Notes: generated by a model from the letters alone, not told the origin. A DNA stretch of 64,000 bases from JABFRG01 sp038210445 (GCA_038210445.1 JBBQWQ010000005.1:62001-126000); one strand, 5' to 3'; counted from the stretch's first letter, positions 44,990 to 54,419 are shown. Numbers and translations: made by a program.

Positions 44990-45810
44990 GCGGCCACGCG
45001 GAGCACGCGGCGGCTCTCGACAAGGTCATCGCCATCGCCGAAGAGGCAGCCCACCTGATTCGCGGCATCTACGAGGAGGGCAACCTCGAGGTCGAGTACA
45101 AGGGCAAGGACGACCCTGTCACCCGCGCCGACAAGGCCGCCAACGCGCTCATCGTCGAGCGCCTTTCGGTGGCGTTTCCCGGAGCGCCCATCGTCGCCGA
45201 AGAGAGCGACCCCGCCACCTGGCTCGGTCACGAGCGTGCGGATCGCGTCTTCTTCGTCGACCCCCTCGATGGTACCCAAGAGTTCGTGCGCCGCAGCGGC
45301 GAGTTCGCGGTGATGATCGGCATGATCGAGCACGGGCGCCCGGTTCTCGGGGTCGTCACCCGGCCGCTTCCCTTCGTCACCTACGCGGGCGGGCCCGGCC
45401 TCGGGGCTTTCCTGCTGGAAGGCGGCGTGCGAATGCCCATTTCTGTGCATGATGCACGGAGCTTGAGCGAGGCAGACGTGGTCATCTCGCGCTCGCACCG
45501 CAGCCCGGAGATCGACGCCGCGCTGGCCAAGCTGGGCGCCAGGAACCTGTTGCCCTACGGCAGCGCCGGGCTCAAGGCCATCAAGGTGGCCACCGGCGAG
45601 GTCGACCTTTACGCGCAAACGCGGAACGCCGGCAAGCGCTGGGACGCGTGCGCGCCCGAGGCCATCGTGGTGGGGGCCGGCGGCGTCCTCACCGATGCCA
45701 AGGGCAAGCTCCTCGACTACCGCGCGACCGAGCTGGCCAACGTCGACGGCGTGCTCTCGGGGCCGCCGGCCACGCATCGGGAGGCCTTGGTGCGCCTCGG
45801 GTACGGCTGA
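44986..45810 (+). CDS. CysQ-like 3'(2'),5'-bisphosphate nucleotidase
   Basis: Predicted Mg-dependent, Li-sensitive-type sugar/nucleotide phosphatase of 274 residues. The inositol-monophosphatase superfamily signature is complete: DPVTRADKAAN, VAEESD, DPLDGTQEF, and WDACAPEAIVVGAGG. The compact size and TQEF fit the CysQ branch, which hydrolyses 3'-phosphoadenosine 5'-phosphate made in sulfate assimilation. Myo-inositol phosphatase activity is the alternative. The GTG start overlaps the stop of the aldo/keto reductase. Confidence 0.92.
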   Translation: MSGHAEHAAALDKVIAIAEEAAHLIRGIYEEGNLEVEYKGKDDPVTRADKAANALIVERLSVAFPGAPIVAEESDPATWLGHERADRVFFVDPLDGTQEFVRRSGEFAVMIGMIEHGRPVLGVVTRPLPFVTYAGGPGLGAFLLEGGVRMPISVHDARSLSEADVVISRSHRSPEIDAALAKLGARNLLPYGSAGLKAIKVATGEVDLYAQTRNAGKRWDACAPEAIVVGAGGVLTDAKGKLLDYRATELANVDGVLSGPPATHREALVRLGYG

Positions 45811-45811
45811 C

Positions 45812-46990
45812 ATGCAAGCCGACGTCGTCATCATCGGGGGCGGCATCATGGGCCTCTCCATCGCCTACCAGCTGGCCAAGCGCGGCCAGACCAACGTGCT
45901 GGTGGTGGAGCGCACGTATCTCTGCGGCGGCGCCAGCGGCCGCAACGGCGGCGGGGTGCGCGCGCAGTGGTCGAGCGAAGCGAACATCCAGCTCATGCAA
46001 GAGAGCCTGCGGATGTGCCGCGACTTCGCCACCGAAATGAAGATCAACGTGTGGTTCCGTCAGGGCGGCTACCTGTTTCTCGTGCGCTCGGAGGCGAAGC
46101 GGAGAGCCCTCGAGGCAAGCGTGGCGCTCCAAGAGAAGCTGGGCCTCGAAACCGCCATGCTCTCGCCGCACGAGGCGCAGCGCGTGGTTCCCGAGCTCTC
46201 TACCGACGGGCTCACGGCCGCGAGCTTCAACCCCAAAGACGCGGTGGTCTTTCCCTGGCCCTTCGTCTGGGGCTTCGCCCAGGGCGCCGAGAAGCTGGGG
46301 GTGAAGCTGAGTACCTTCACCGAGCTCGTGGACTTCGACGTGGTGAACGGCCACATCAAGGGCGTCCGCCTCGCCGCCGTCGACACCCGCGGCGAGCGGG
46401 TCGGTGAGCCCTATCGGGTCGACACCACCGTCGTCATCAATGCCTGCGGCGCGTGGTCGCCGGAGATTGCCCGCAAGCTCGACATCGAGCTCCCGAACCA
46501 TCCGCACCGCCACGAAATCTGCTCCACCGAGCCGCTCAAGCCGTGGCTGGGCCCGCTGGTGGCCGACCTCGAGAGCGGGCTCTACTTCAGCCAGTCGACG
46601 CGCGGCGAGATCGTGGGCGGCATCAGCCAGGAGCGCGCGCCCAAGGGCATCGACCAGACGAGCTCGCATGGGTTCCTCGGCCTCTATGCCCGCGCGCTCA
46701 CCCGCACCTGCCCCATCCTTGGCTCGGTGCGCGTCCTGCGCCAGTGGGCCGGCTGCTACGACCTCACACCAGACGCCAACCCCATCCTGGGCTGGGTCGA
46801 TGGCGTCGGCGGTTTCTACCAGGCGTCCGGGTTCATGGGGCACGGCTTCATGATGGCCCCCATCATCGGCAAGCTGGTGGCGGAGCACCTGGTAACGGAG
46901 AAGGAGCCGGAGCTCTTCGGTCGCTGGAACTTGCGCCGCTTCCAGGATGGCAAATCGCTCTCGGTGTCGGAGGCCATGATCATCGGATGA
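45812..46990 (+). CDS. FAD-dependent oxidoreductase of the DAO family
   Basis: Predicted flavoprotein of 392 residues. The N-terminal dinucleotide fold (VVIIGGGIMGLSIAYQLAKRG) and GASGRNGGGVRAQW, with later INACGAWSPEIARKL and FMGHGFMMAPIIGKLVAEHL, place it with sarcosine oxidase beta, glycine oxidase and D-amino-acid dehydrogenase. The amine substrate cannot be named. It starts one base after the CysQ-like gene, and its stop overlaps the phosphatase gene (ATGA), so it is part of the same operon. Confidence 0.93.
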   Translation: MQADVVIIGGGIMGLSIAYQLAKRGQTNVLVVERTYLCGGASGRNGGGVRAQWSSEANIQLMQESLRMCRDFATEMKINVWFRQGGYLFLVRSEAKRRALEASVALQEKLGLETAMLSPHEAQRVVPELSTDGLTAASFNPKDAVVFPWPFVWGFAQGAEKLGVKLSTFTELVDFDVVNGHIKGVRLAAVDTRGERVGEPYRVDTTVVINACGAWSPEIARKLDIELPNHPHRHEICSTEPLKPWLGPLVADLESGLYFSQSTRGEIVGGISQERAPKGIDQTSSHGFLGLYARALTRTCPILGSVRVLRQWAGCYDLTPDANPILGWVDGVGGFYQASGFMGHGFMMAPIIGKLVAEHLVTEKEPELFGRWNLRRFQDGKSLSVSEAMIIG

Positions 46991-47988
46991 GCCGCGAACC
47001 CTTTTCCCGCCCGATGCGCGCGTGCGTCTTCGCCCTTGCCGCGGCGCTCAGCAGCGGTTGCGATCGCTCGCCTGAGCCCAAGCCCAGCGCCTCCAGCGCG
47101 CCCAACCCATCCACCGCAGGCAGGCCCGAGGTGGTGAAGGTCGCGCTCTCGGCCCGAAGCTCCCGGCCCGAGGCGCCGCGCGTGGTAGCCGTGGGCGATC
47201 TCCACGGCGATCTCGAGATGGCGCGCCGGGTGTTCCGCAAGGCCGGCGCCATCGACGACAAGGACGCGTGGATCGGCGGGAACCTGGTGCTGGTGCAAAC
47301 GGGCGACGCGGTCGACCGCGGAGACGACGACCGGAAAATCCTCGACCTCCTGGAGAAGCTGCGGGTGCAGGCCAAGGCCGCCGGTGGAGAGCTCATCGCC
47401 ATGGTGGGCAACCACGAGCTCATGAACGCCGCGCGCGACTTTCGCTACGTCACCCCCGGCGGCTTCGCGGCCTTCGCCGATCTCGACCCGCATACCGGCA
47501 AACCCGACGACGTGGAGCCCAAAGCGCGCGGCCGCGCCGTGGCCTTCAGCCCCGGCGGGGCCTATGCCCTTCAGCTGGCGGACCATCCGGTCATCGTGCG
47601 GGTCGGCGACACGGTGTTCGTTCATGGTGGGGTGCTGCCCAAGCACGTGTCGGCGGGCATCGATGCCATCAACGACGGGACCCGCGATTGGCTCCTGGGC
47701 AAAGCGGCCCACCCGCCAGACGGCGTGCTCGCCGACGACGGACCGGTGTGGACGCGGCTCTACTCCGAGGGCAACCCGGCCGAGGGTACCTGCGAGAAGC
47801 TGGGGCGAACGCTGGAGTCGCTCTCCGCCAAGCGGCTGGTCATGGGGCACACCGTACAAAAGGGCGGCATCAACAGCGCGTGCGATGGCAAGGCGTGGCG
47901 CATCGACGTGGGGCTTTCGCGCTACTATGGCGGTCCGGTGCAGGCGCTCGAGATTCGCGGCGGCACGGCGACCGTCTTGAAGGAGTAG
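46987..47988 (+). CDS. PPP-type (Shelphs-like) phosphatase lipoprotein
   Basis: Predicted metallophosphoesterase of 333 residues with a lipoprotein signal (LSSGCDRS; Met10 is an alternative start). Metal ligands of the PPP Ser/Thr phosphatase family are present: GDLHGD, GDAVDRGDDD, GNHE and VFVHGG, with MGHTVQKGG near the end; the spacing fits Shewanella-like bacterial PPP enzymes. As a lipoprotein it would act outside the cytoplasm. It overlaps the flavoprotein gene (ATGA) and is one base from the kinase gene. A kinase/phosphatase pairing is tempting, but the predicted compartments differ. Confidence 0.92.
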   Translation: MSREPFSRPMRACVFALAAALSSGCDRSPEPKPSASSAPNPSTAGRPEVVKVALSARSSRPEAPRVVAVGDLHGDLEMARRVFRKAGAIDDKDAWIGGNLVLVQTGDAVDRGDDDRKILDLLEKLRVQAKAAGGELIAMVGNHELMNAARDFRYVTPGGFAAFADLDPHTGKPDDVEPKARGRAVAFSPGGAYALQLADHPVIVRVGDTVFVHGGVLPKHVSAGIDAINDGTRDWLLGKAAHPPDGVLADDGPVWTRLYSEGNPAEGTCEKLGRTLESLSAKRLVMGHTVQKGGINSACDGKAWRIDVGLSRYYGGPVQALEIRGGTATVLKE

Positions 47989-47989
47989 C

Positions 47990-49570
47990 GTGGAGGCGGG
48001 GCCGCGTATCCTGGCCGGCCGCTATCTGCTCGGGCGGCCCATTGGTCGCGGCGCCTTCGGCGTGGTGTACGAGGCCACCGATCGAACCACCGGTCGCGCG
48101 CTCGCGATCAAGATCTTGACGGCCGTCGACCCGGAGCAGGAGAGCCGCTTTCGGCGCGAAGTGGACGCGCTGCGGGCCCTGCGCCACGCGCACATCGTCG
48201 AGGTGGTGGACGTCGGGCAGGCTGAGGGGCCGGGCCAGGTTTTTCTGGCGATGGAGCTCTTGCAGGGCACGACTTTGTATGCACTATGCAGGCAAACGCC
48301 GCTTGAGCCGGTGCGGGCGGTGCGCCTGATTCTACAGCTGCTCGCGGCCGTCGAACGCGCGCACGGTCTGCGTATCGTCCACCGCGACCTGAAGCCGGGG
48401 AACCTGTTCGTACTCGACGGCGGCTCCGAAGAGACCTTGAAGGTGCTCGACTATGGTCTGGCGCGGGTGGTCGATGCACCTTCGCTCACCAAGACCGGCG
48501 ACATCCTCGGTACGCCAGCCTACATGGCGCCGGAGCAGGCGCGTGGTCAGCGGGTCGACGAGCGCACCGACCTCTTCGCCGCCGGCGCCTGTCTCTACGC
48601 GGCCCTTTCGGGTCGCCCGCCCATCGCCGGCGGCTCTCCGGTGCAGCAGGTGGTGCGCGCGATGGCCGGTGCAGCGACGCCTCTGCGCGACGCCGTGAAG
48701 GGTCTGCCGTCCGACCTGGTCGCGCTGGTGGAGCGGGCCATGGCGCCGGAGCCGTCGGCGCGGTTCGGGTCGGCGCGCGAGATGCGAGAGGCGCTGAGCG
48801 CATGGTTGGTCGCGCAGCAGGTCGCGCAGCAGCAACCACCTCGGGCGCGGCGAACCGTTCTTGCTGTGGGCCTGGCCCTTGTCGCCGCCCTCGGGGGCTA
48901 CATCGTGGTTGCTCGGCTCCCGAAGAAGCCGGTTCGCCACTACGCAACCCCATCGCCCGAGATCATGGCGAGCGGAGCCGCCTCGGAGGTTTACCTCGTT
49001 CCGCTGGCACCCGTACCGTCGGCGTCGCCGTCCCCGTCGGCGTCGCCGTCCCCGTCGCCGTCGCCGAAGAACGCCGCCCCAGCCCCCGCTCCGCAGTTCA
49101 CGCCGTGTACCCGCAACGATCAGTGCGGCGAGCTCGAGAAGTGCTACCCCGGCGGTTGCTCCTGCATCGCAGGGATGCGCCGCTGCGGAAACCACTGCCG
49201 AAGGTCGGGCCGCTTGCGCTCCGACTGCGGCTGCGGCGAGGTGTGCAAGGAAGACGAGATATGCAACGGTGGCACTCCCTGGGAGCAGTGCGAGCCCTGC
49301 CCCCGCGACATGCGCACGTGCGGCGGAGAACGCTGCCTCGACCTTGCCTACACTGACGAGCACTGCGGCGCGTGCGGTCATGTGTGCGGAGCGGGCCAGC
49401 ACTGCGCTGTCGGCAAGTGCGTCCGGACTGCGCTCCCCGGCGCCCGCTGCGCCGCCACGCCGGAGTGCGTCGGGAGCTCGGAGTGCGTGGCGGGTGTCTG
49501 CGTCTGTCGCGAGTCGACGATCCGCTGTGGCAATCACTGCCAGCGCGCCTTGCTGCCCTGCAGCGAGTGA
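47990..49570 (+). CDS. Receptor Ser/Thr kinase with 28-Cys ectodomain (copy 1)
   Basis: Predicted one-pass membrane kinase of 526 residues. The cytoplasmic kinase (about 12-270) has GRGAFGVVYEA, Lys41, HRDLKPGN, DYG in place of DFG, and APE. A membrane helix (RTVLAVGLALVAALGGYIVVA) lies at about 285-305. A Ser/Pro repeat linker (SASPSPSASPSPSPSP) leads to a C-terminal ectodomain with 28 Cys in patterns such as CGELEKCYPGGCSC, CGNHC and CGACGHVCGAGQHC, which resemble disulfide-rich EGF/stigma-type modules. It starts with GTG one base after the phosphatase gene. The paralog follows 72 bases downstream. Confidence 0.93.
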   Translation: MEAGPRILAGRYLLGRPIGRGAFGVVYEATDRTTGRALAIKILTAVDPEQESRFRREVDALRALRHAHIVEVVDVGQAEGPGQVFLAMELLQGTTLYALCRQTPLEPVRAVRLILQLLAAVERAHGLRIVHRDLKPGNLFVLDGGSEETLKVLDYGLARVVDAPSLTKTGDILGTPAYMAPEQARGQRVDERTDLFAAGACLYAALSGRPPIAGGSPVQQVVRAMAGAATPLRDAVKGLPSDLVALVERAMAPEPSARFGSAREMREALSAWLVAQQVAQQQPPRARRTVLAVGLALVAALGGYIVVARLPKKPVRHYATPSPEIMASGAASEVYLVPLAPVPSASPSPSASPSPSPSPKNAAPAPAPQFTPCTRNDQCGELEKCYPGGCSCIAGMRRCGNHCRRSGRLRSDCGCGEVCKEDEICNGGTPWEQCEPCPRDMRTCGGERCLDLAYTDEHCGACGHVCGAGQHCAVGKCVRTALPGARCAATPECVGSSECVAGVCVCRESTIRCGNHCQRALLPCSE

Positions 49571-49642
49571 GCGCAGCCACGCTGCGTCGAGGGCAGCTGC
49601 GGGTTGACAGAAGCGCGCCGCTTTGCTGGCGTGGAGGGTCGG

Positions 49643-51214
49643 ATGCGCGATCCTCGAGTCCTCGGCGGCCGCTACGTTGTCGGACGCATCATCGGTCGCG
49701 GGGCGTTTGGGGTGGTCTACCAGGCCACCGACCGGGGGTCCGGGCGCGAGGTGGCGGTCAAGGTGCTTTCGGCCGTCGACCCGGCGCAAGAGGACCGGTT
49801 CCAACACGAAGTTGCGGCGCTGAAAGCGCTGCGGCATCCGCACATCGTCGAGGTGCTGGATGTGGGACGAGGAGACGCCCCGGGGCAGGTCTTTCTCGCG
49901 ATGGAGCTGCTGCAGGGCAAAACACTGTTTGCACTCTACAAGGAGGGCCCGCTGGCGCCCCGGCGCGCCGCGCGCCTCGCCGCGCAGCTGCTCTCGGCGC
50001 TGGAACGCGCGCACAGCCTTGGCATCATCCACCGCGACCTCAAGCCCGGAAATCTGTTCGTGGTGAACGCGGGTGCTGAAGGCGAGGTGCTCAAGGTTCT
50101 CGACTTCGGTCTCGCTCGCGCCATCGACGCGCCGTCGCTCACCAAGACCGGCGAGATCCTGGGAACGCCCGCCTACATGGCGCCGGAGCAGGCGCGCGGC
50201 CGACGGGTAGACGCCCGCACCGACCTCTACGGGGCTGGCGGTTGCTTGTACGCTGCGCTCGCCGGGCGCGCGCCCATCGATGGGGAATCTCCGGTGCGAC
50301 AGCTGGTGCGGGCCATGTCCGGTGCCGCCACCCCGCTTCGGGAGGTGGCGCCCGACGTTCCACCCGAGCTCGCCGCGGTGGTCGCGAGATCTATGAGCGC
50401 CGATCCCGCTGCGCGCTTCGGGTCGGCGGCAGAAATGCGCGACGCACTTGCAGACTGGCTCGCGCGCCGCGAAGCCCCCCACCCTGGGCGACGCGTGCTT
50501 CGCGCGATCGCGGCGGTGGGCCTGGCGATCGCGGCGAGCGGCGGAGGCTATCTGGCGGTCGCGAGGCTGGCACGTCGGTCGCCGGCGGCAGTCCGTACCG
50601 CGCCTCGCGTCGACACCGCAGCTGCCACCGCGGAATCGCCGGTCGCGCCTGCTCCCTCGGCGGACTTCCTCGCGCCCCTGAGCGAGCCGAGCGCCAGCGC
50701 GAATGCGGCCCAGCGCGCCCGTGCCCAGCCGGCGGCTCCGGTGAGCTCGTTCACCCCGTGCAAGCGCGACCAAGACTGCGGCGACCTCGAGAAGTGCTAC
50801 CCCGGTGGGTGCTCGTGCGTCGACAGCGCGATGCGTTGCGGAAACAGCTGCAGGAAGGCCGGACGCACGCGACACGCCTGCGGCTGCGGCGACGTGTGCA
50901 AGCCCAGTGAGCAATGCGCGAACTACGATTCCTTGTCGCGCTGCGAGGCGTGTGCGCTCGGGCGGTTGTCGTGTGGCGAAGAGGAGTGCGTCGACCTTCA
51001 GTCAAGCGATCAGCACTGCGGGGCGTGCGGCCACGGGTGCGGGTCGAACCAGAATTGCTATCAAGGCGCCTGCTACGACCGCGTGCGTCCGGGCGAGCGT
51101 TGCACCAGCGACGGCCAGTGCACGGGTGCGTTGCTGTGCATCGAGAACATATGCAAGTGCCACCCGATATACACGTTGTGTCGCGGCCGCTGTGTTCAGG
51201 GTCCGTGCAAGTGA
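49643..51214 (+). CDS. Receptor Ser/Thr kinase with 28-Cys ectodomain (copy 2)
   Basis: Predicted one-pass membrane kinase of 523 residues, homologous to the gene before it over its whole length. The kinase has GRGAFGVVYQA, VAVKVL, HRDLKPGN, canonical DFG and APE. A membrane helix (RAIAAVGLAIAASGGGYLAVA) and an Ala/Pro linker without the SP repeats follow. The ectodomain again has 28 Cys (CGDLEKCYPGGCSC, CGACGHGCGSNQNC, CKCHPIYTLCRGRC). The ATG at 49643 with GGAGGG just upstream, in line with the paralog start, is preferred over a TTG at 49604. Its end overlaps the opposite-strand kinase gene by 19 bases. Confidence 0.93.
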   Translation: MRDPRVLGGRYVVGRIIGRGAFGVVYQATDRGSGREVAVKVLSAVDPAQEDRFQHEVAALKALRHPHIVEVLDVGRGDAPGQVFLAMELLQGKTLFALYKEGPLAPRRAARLAAQLLSALERAHSLGIIHRDLKPGNLFVVNAGAEGEVLKVLDFGLARAIDAPSLTKTGEILGTPAYMAPEQARGRRVDARTDLYGAGGCLYAALAGRAPIDGESPVRQLVRAMSGAATPLREVAPDVPPELAAVVARSMSADPAARFGSAAEMRDALADWLARREAPHPGRRVLRAIAAVGLAIAASGGGYLAVARLARRSPAAVRTAPRVDTAAATAESPVAPAPSADFLAPLSEPSASANAAQRARAQPAAPVSSFTPCKRDQDCGDLEKCYPGGCSCVDSAMRCGNSCRKAGRTRHACGCGDVCKPSEQCANYDSLSRCEACALGRLSCGEEECVDLQSSDQHCGACGHGCGSNQNCYQGACYDRVRPGERCTSDGQCTGALLCIENICKCHPIYTLCRGRCVQGPCK

Positions 51215-53700
51215 GGTGCGCAGTCGGGCGCCGGTCGCCGCCGTAGCGCTTCCAGTGCCTCGTCGACCGAGAGCACGTCGACGCGCAGGCTCCAGTGCTC
51301 CAAGGGAATCTGGTTCGCCAGCGCCTGAACCCGAGGGTCTTGTGCATCCACGCGGATGCCGTGCTTGGCCACCAGCCCCAGCACCTGAATGCCGACACCG
51401 GGCGTGGCGCACGACAGCGCGCGTGCTGCCAGGTCGCGCGCGCGCTCCACCGCGTCGGGCGCATGCACGATGGCCAGCGCCGACACCAGCAGCCCGGCTC
51501 CGGCGTTCTCGCCCAAGCTGGCCCAGGCGCGCTCGCCTCGCCGCGCGAGCGTCGTCGTGGAATCGGCGTCGTTCGCGCGAAAGGCCAGCGCCGCTTCGGT
51601 GAGGCAGCAGAGCCCCTCTAGATCGCGCAGGGCGAGTCGAGCGACCTCGTCGACCCAGCCGGGGTCGGCGCCGCTGCCGACGCCGCGGCGGTAGGCGAGG
51701 TGTCGCGCGATCCACTGGGCTTGCGCACGCCCGAAGGTGTGCCGGGTGGCGCCAAAGAGCGAAAGAGCCCGCTGTGCGAGCACCTCGGCCTCGTCGAACG
51801 CGAAGGCCTCCATGAGCGCCGATGCCGCCTGGGCCATGGCGGCTGCGCGAGCCGCCGCCCAGAGCGCGCCGTCTGCGGCCTCCATGTGGAGCCGCGCCGC
51901 CTCGCGAAACGCACCCTGCCGATAGCGCAAGCGTCCGAGCCATCCGGCAAAGGCGTCCTTGGCCATGGGGTCGGCAGAGCTGCTCGCCCACGCGTCGAGC
52001 TCGGCGATGAGCTGCTCCTCGCGTTCCCGCGAGGTGCGCCGGGCCGCCATCATCCGCACCGAATGCCGCAAACGTTCGAGGGCGGGACTTTCCAGCGGCG
52101 GAACCGCGGAAGCGAGCTCCAGTGCACGCTCGGTCCAAGCGCCTACCGCCAGCGCGGCGCGCACCAGGTCCTCGAGCTGGGCCAGGTTGCTGGAGACCCC
52201 CCCGCATCGGCAAAGCTCGTAGAGCACCCGGTCGAGGGCGTCTGGGGCGCCATCGGAGAGCGCCACTTCGGCCCAGAACGTTAGCACCTGCTCCAGCCAC
52301 GGAATCGAAAGCGCAGGCGCGCGGCGAAGGTGCAGCATCGATTCGTGCAGCATCGCGATGGCGCTTCCCAGCCAACCCGCCGCGGCCATTGCGCGGGCGT
52401 GCGCCACGGCCGAAGCCATGAAGGGGTCGAGCGCTTTGGGGAACGTCGCCGCCATCTGCTCTGCCTCGATGCGCTCCAGGGTGGCCGGATGCACGACGAG
52501 GCCGTCCGACGCGTCGCCACCCCAGCGGAAGCGACCTTCCGCCACCCACCGGTCGACCATCGCAGCCACGCGTGCGGGGTCGCCTTCGGTCTGGCGGTGC
52601 AAGATGCGCGCGCCGTCTTCGCGGATCCAGTCAAGGCGGCCGGACGCCGCGAAAAGCCCTTTCAGATCGTCGAGCGAGAGCGCAACGGCTTGCGGTTGGC
52701 TTGGGGGAGTCGACCAGGTACGCGACGTCGGTCCGCTGACCGGCTCGCCGCGCAGGCGCTGCACCACCTCGGCGGCCGCTGCTGGTCGCTCCTCCGGCGC
52801 CGGCGCCAGCAGCGCATCCACGACCTCGGCCACGTGCGCGGGGGTGCTCGGCGCCACCTCGAGCAGCGGCCGCGGCGCCGAGAACTTCGCCGCCAGGAGA
52901 TCGCGGACTTCCCGCGCTTCGTGCGGATAGCGCCCGGACAGGCTCCGAAAGAGCATGGTGCCCACTGCGTACAGGTCGGCGCGCGGACCCACGTGACCAC
53001 CCACTACTTGCTCCGGGGAGAGGTACGCGGGGGTTCCGAGAATGCGCCCATCGTCGGTGGCTGCCTCGAGCAGGCTGCCCTGCGAAAGTCCGAAGTCGAG
53101 CAGGGTGGGGAGCCCATCGGCGTCCACCAGCACGTTGGCGGGCTTCAGATCGCGATGCACGATGCCGGCTTCGTGCACGCGTCCGAGGACCTCGAGCAGC
53201 CTCTCGGTGGGCCCGCGGAGCTTCTCCCATGGGGTCGGCACCGGCAGCCCCGGAAACGGCCGCCCCACGAAGAGCGGCATCACCACGAACACTGCGCCGT
53301 CTTCGATGCCCTCGTCGATGAGGTGCGCGGCGCCAGGAAGGCGCAGGCGCCGCAGCGCCACGATCTCGGCGCGGATGTCGGCGGCGTGCGCGGGCGAAGA
53401 GGCGACGAGGAGCTTCACCGCTACCACGCCCCCGGTCACCGCGTCGTGCGCCGACCACACGGTTCCGTGCGCGCCGCGCCCCACGTGGGCGACCAGCTCG
53501 TAGCGTTTGGCCACGACGTTTCCGCGCTCCATCGAGCGCCGCGCGGTGAGCGCCCCGGGCAGCCGCGAGATCTTGGCCACCTCCGCGAGGAACGAGTCCA
53601 CCGTTATGGAACACGCAGTATGGGCCGAGTCGAGCAGCGAGGAGCCTGCGGAGTGCGTCTCCGCTTGCGGCTCGGGCTTTGCATCGCCCTCGTCGATCAT
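51196..53700 (-). CDS. Ser/Thr kinase with long helical sensor region, ECF-linked
   Basis: Predicted cytoplasmic kinase of 834 residues. After about 60 residues comes the kinase domain (GRGAHGTVWSAHDA, VAVKLL, HRDLKPANV, DFGLS, YLSPEQ). The rest (about 330-834) is a long all-helical region with TPR-like pairs (EAARLHMEAADGALWAAARAAAMAQAASALMEAF) as in scaffold-type sensors. There is no signal peptide or membrane segment. Its start overlaps the ECF sigma gene (ATGA), so both are made together. This pairing suggests that the kinase controls the sigma factor by phosphorylation, as known for ECF43-type systems. Confidence 0.92.
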   Translation of the reverse strand: MIDEGDAKPEPQAETHSAGSSLLDSAHTACSITVDSFLAEVAKISRLPGALTARRSMERGNVVAKRYELVAHVGRGAHGTVWSAHDAVTGGVVAVKLLVASSPAHAADIRAEIVALRRLRLPGAAHLIDEGIEDGAVFVVMPLFVGRPFPGLPVPTPWEKLRGPTERLLEVLGRVHEAGIVHRDLKPANVLVDADGLPTLLDFGLSQGSLLEAATDDGRILGTPAYLSPEQVVGGHVGPRADLYAVGTMLFRSLSGRYPHEAREVRDLLAAKFSAPRPLLEVAPSTPAHVAEVVDALLAPAPEERPAAAAEVVQRLRGEPVSGPTSRTWSTPPSQPQAVALSLDDLKGLFAASGRLDWIREDGARILHRQTEGDPARVAAMVDRWVAEGRFRWGGDASDGLVVHPATLERIEAEQMAATFPKALDPFMASAVAHARAMAAAGWLGSAIAMLHESMLHLRRAPALSIPWLEQVLTFWAEVALSDGAPDALDRVLYELCRCGGVSSNLAQLEDLVRAALAVGAWTERALELASAVPPLESPALERLRHSVRMMAARRTSREREEQLIAELDAWASSSADPMAKDAFAGWLGRLRYRQGAFREAARLHMEAADGALWAAARAAAMAQAASALMEAFAFDEAEVLAQRALSLFGATRHTFGRAQAQWIARHLAYRRGVGSGADPGWVDEVARLALRDLEGLCCLTEAALAFRANDADSTTTLARRGERAWASLGENAGAGLLVSALAIVHAPDAVERARDLAARALSCATPGVGIQVLGLVAKHGIRVDAQDPRVQALANQIPLEHWSLRVDVLSVDEALEALRRRPAPDCAPHLHGP

Positions 53701-54419
53701 GTGCCCGCAGCGTTCAGAAGCCCGGCCTGCCGTGCGGCCTCCCGCAGCTTGTCCTTGATCGTCTGAAAGCGCTTGCGCAAGCGAGCCGCCTCGCGCTTCA
53801 ACGCGTCGCCGGAGGGCGGCGGTTCGGCTTCGTCGTGCATCACCGCCACGAGATCGTTCCAGGCGAGCTTGCGATCGACCCGGAGCATCAGCAGCGTTTG
53901 ATCGTCTGGAGGAAGCGACTCGCGCAGCGCCAAGAGCCGGCTTCGCTGCTCGGTGCGGAGCGCCGTCAGTGTTTCGGTTCGTACCTTTGCCTCCAGCTCT
54001 GCGAGCGCAGGATCGTCGGGGAACGGCTGAAAGCGCGCCTCGCGGCGACGGCGGTCGCGCCGATAGCGAAGCGAGGTGCGACGTGCGACCGCGTAGGTCC
54101 ATGTGCGCACCGAGGAGCGTCCTTCGAAGGTCGGGGTCGCCTTCCAGATGGCCTCGGCGAACATCGCAAACACCTCCGCGGCATCGCCCTCGTCGCGATG
54201 CAGCGACCAAAGGAACGCCTGCACCTCGGGGCCGTAGGTGCGCAGCACCAGGGTGGTGGCAAGGTTGGCGTCACCCGTCGCGAGGGCGGCCTTCGCTCGC
54301 TCCTCCGCGTGCTCGAGCTCCGGCGCTTCCCGATCGAAACTCATGGGTCCGTCGAAGCTATCACGGTCCGCTGGCGGAGGAATGGGGGCTCTCCCACCCA
54401 GCATTAATTCTCGAATCAT
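53697..54419 (-). CDS. ECF-type sigma factor coupled to Ser/Thr kinase
   Basis: Predicted 240-residue sigma-70 family protein. Region 2 is VQAFLWSLHRDEGDAAEVFAMFAEAIW with SVRTWTYAVARRTSLRYRRD; region 4 is the helical stretch ALRESLPPDDQTLLMLRVDRKLAWNDLVAVMHD and the following HTH-like helices. ATG 54419 is preferred; GTG 54428 and ATG 54344 are alternatives. No anti-sigma factor is adjacent. Instead a Ser/Thr kinase gene overlaps its end by four bases, which fits sigma factors controlled by phosphorylation. Confidence 0.88.
   Translation of the reverse strand: MIRELMLGGRAPIPPPADRDSFDGPMSFDREAPELEHAEERAKAALATGDANLATTLVLRTYGPEVQAFLWSLHRDEGDAAEVFAMFAEAIWKATPTFEGRSSVRTWTYAVARRTSLRYRRDRRRREARFQPFPDDPALAELEAKVRTETLTALRTEQRSRLLALRESLPPDDQTLLMLRVDRKLAWNDLVAVMHDEAEPPPSGDALKREAARLRKRFQTIKDKLREAARQAGLLNAAGT

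Noticed and set aside
48332..50914. 860-codon minus-strand open frame opposite the twin kinases
   Set aside because: Shadow of two clearly coding kinases; Arg/Ala-rich and without any recognisable motif.
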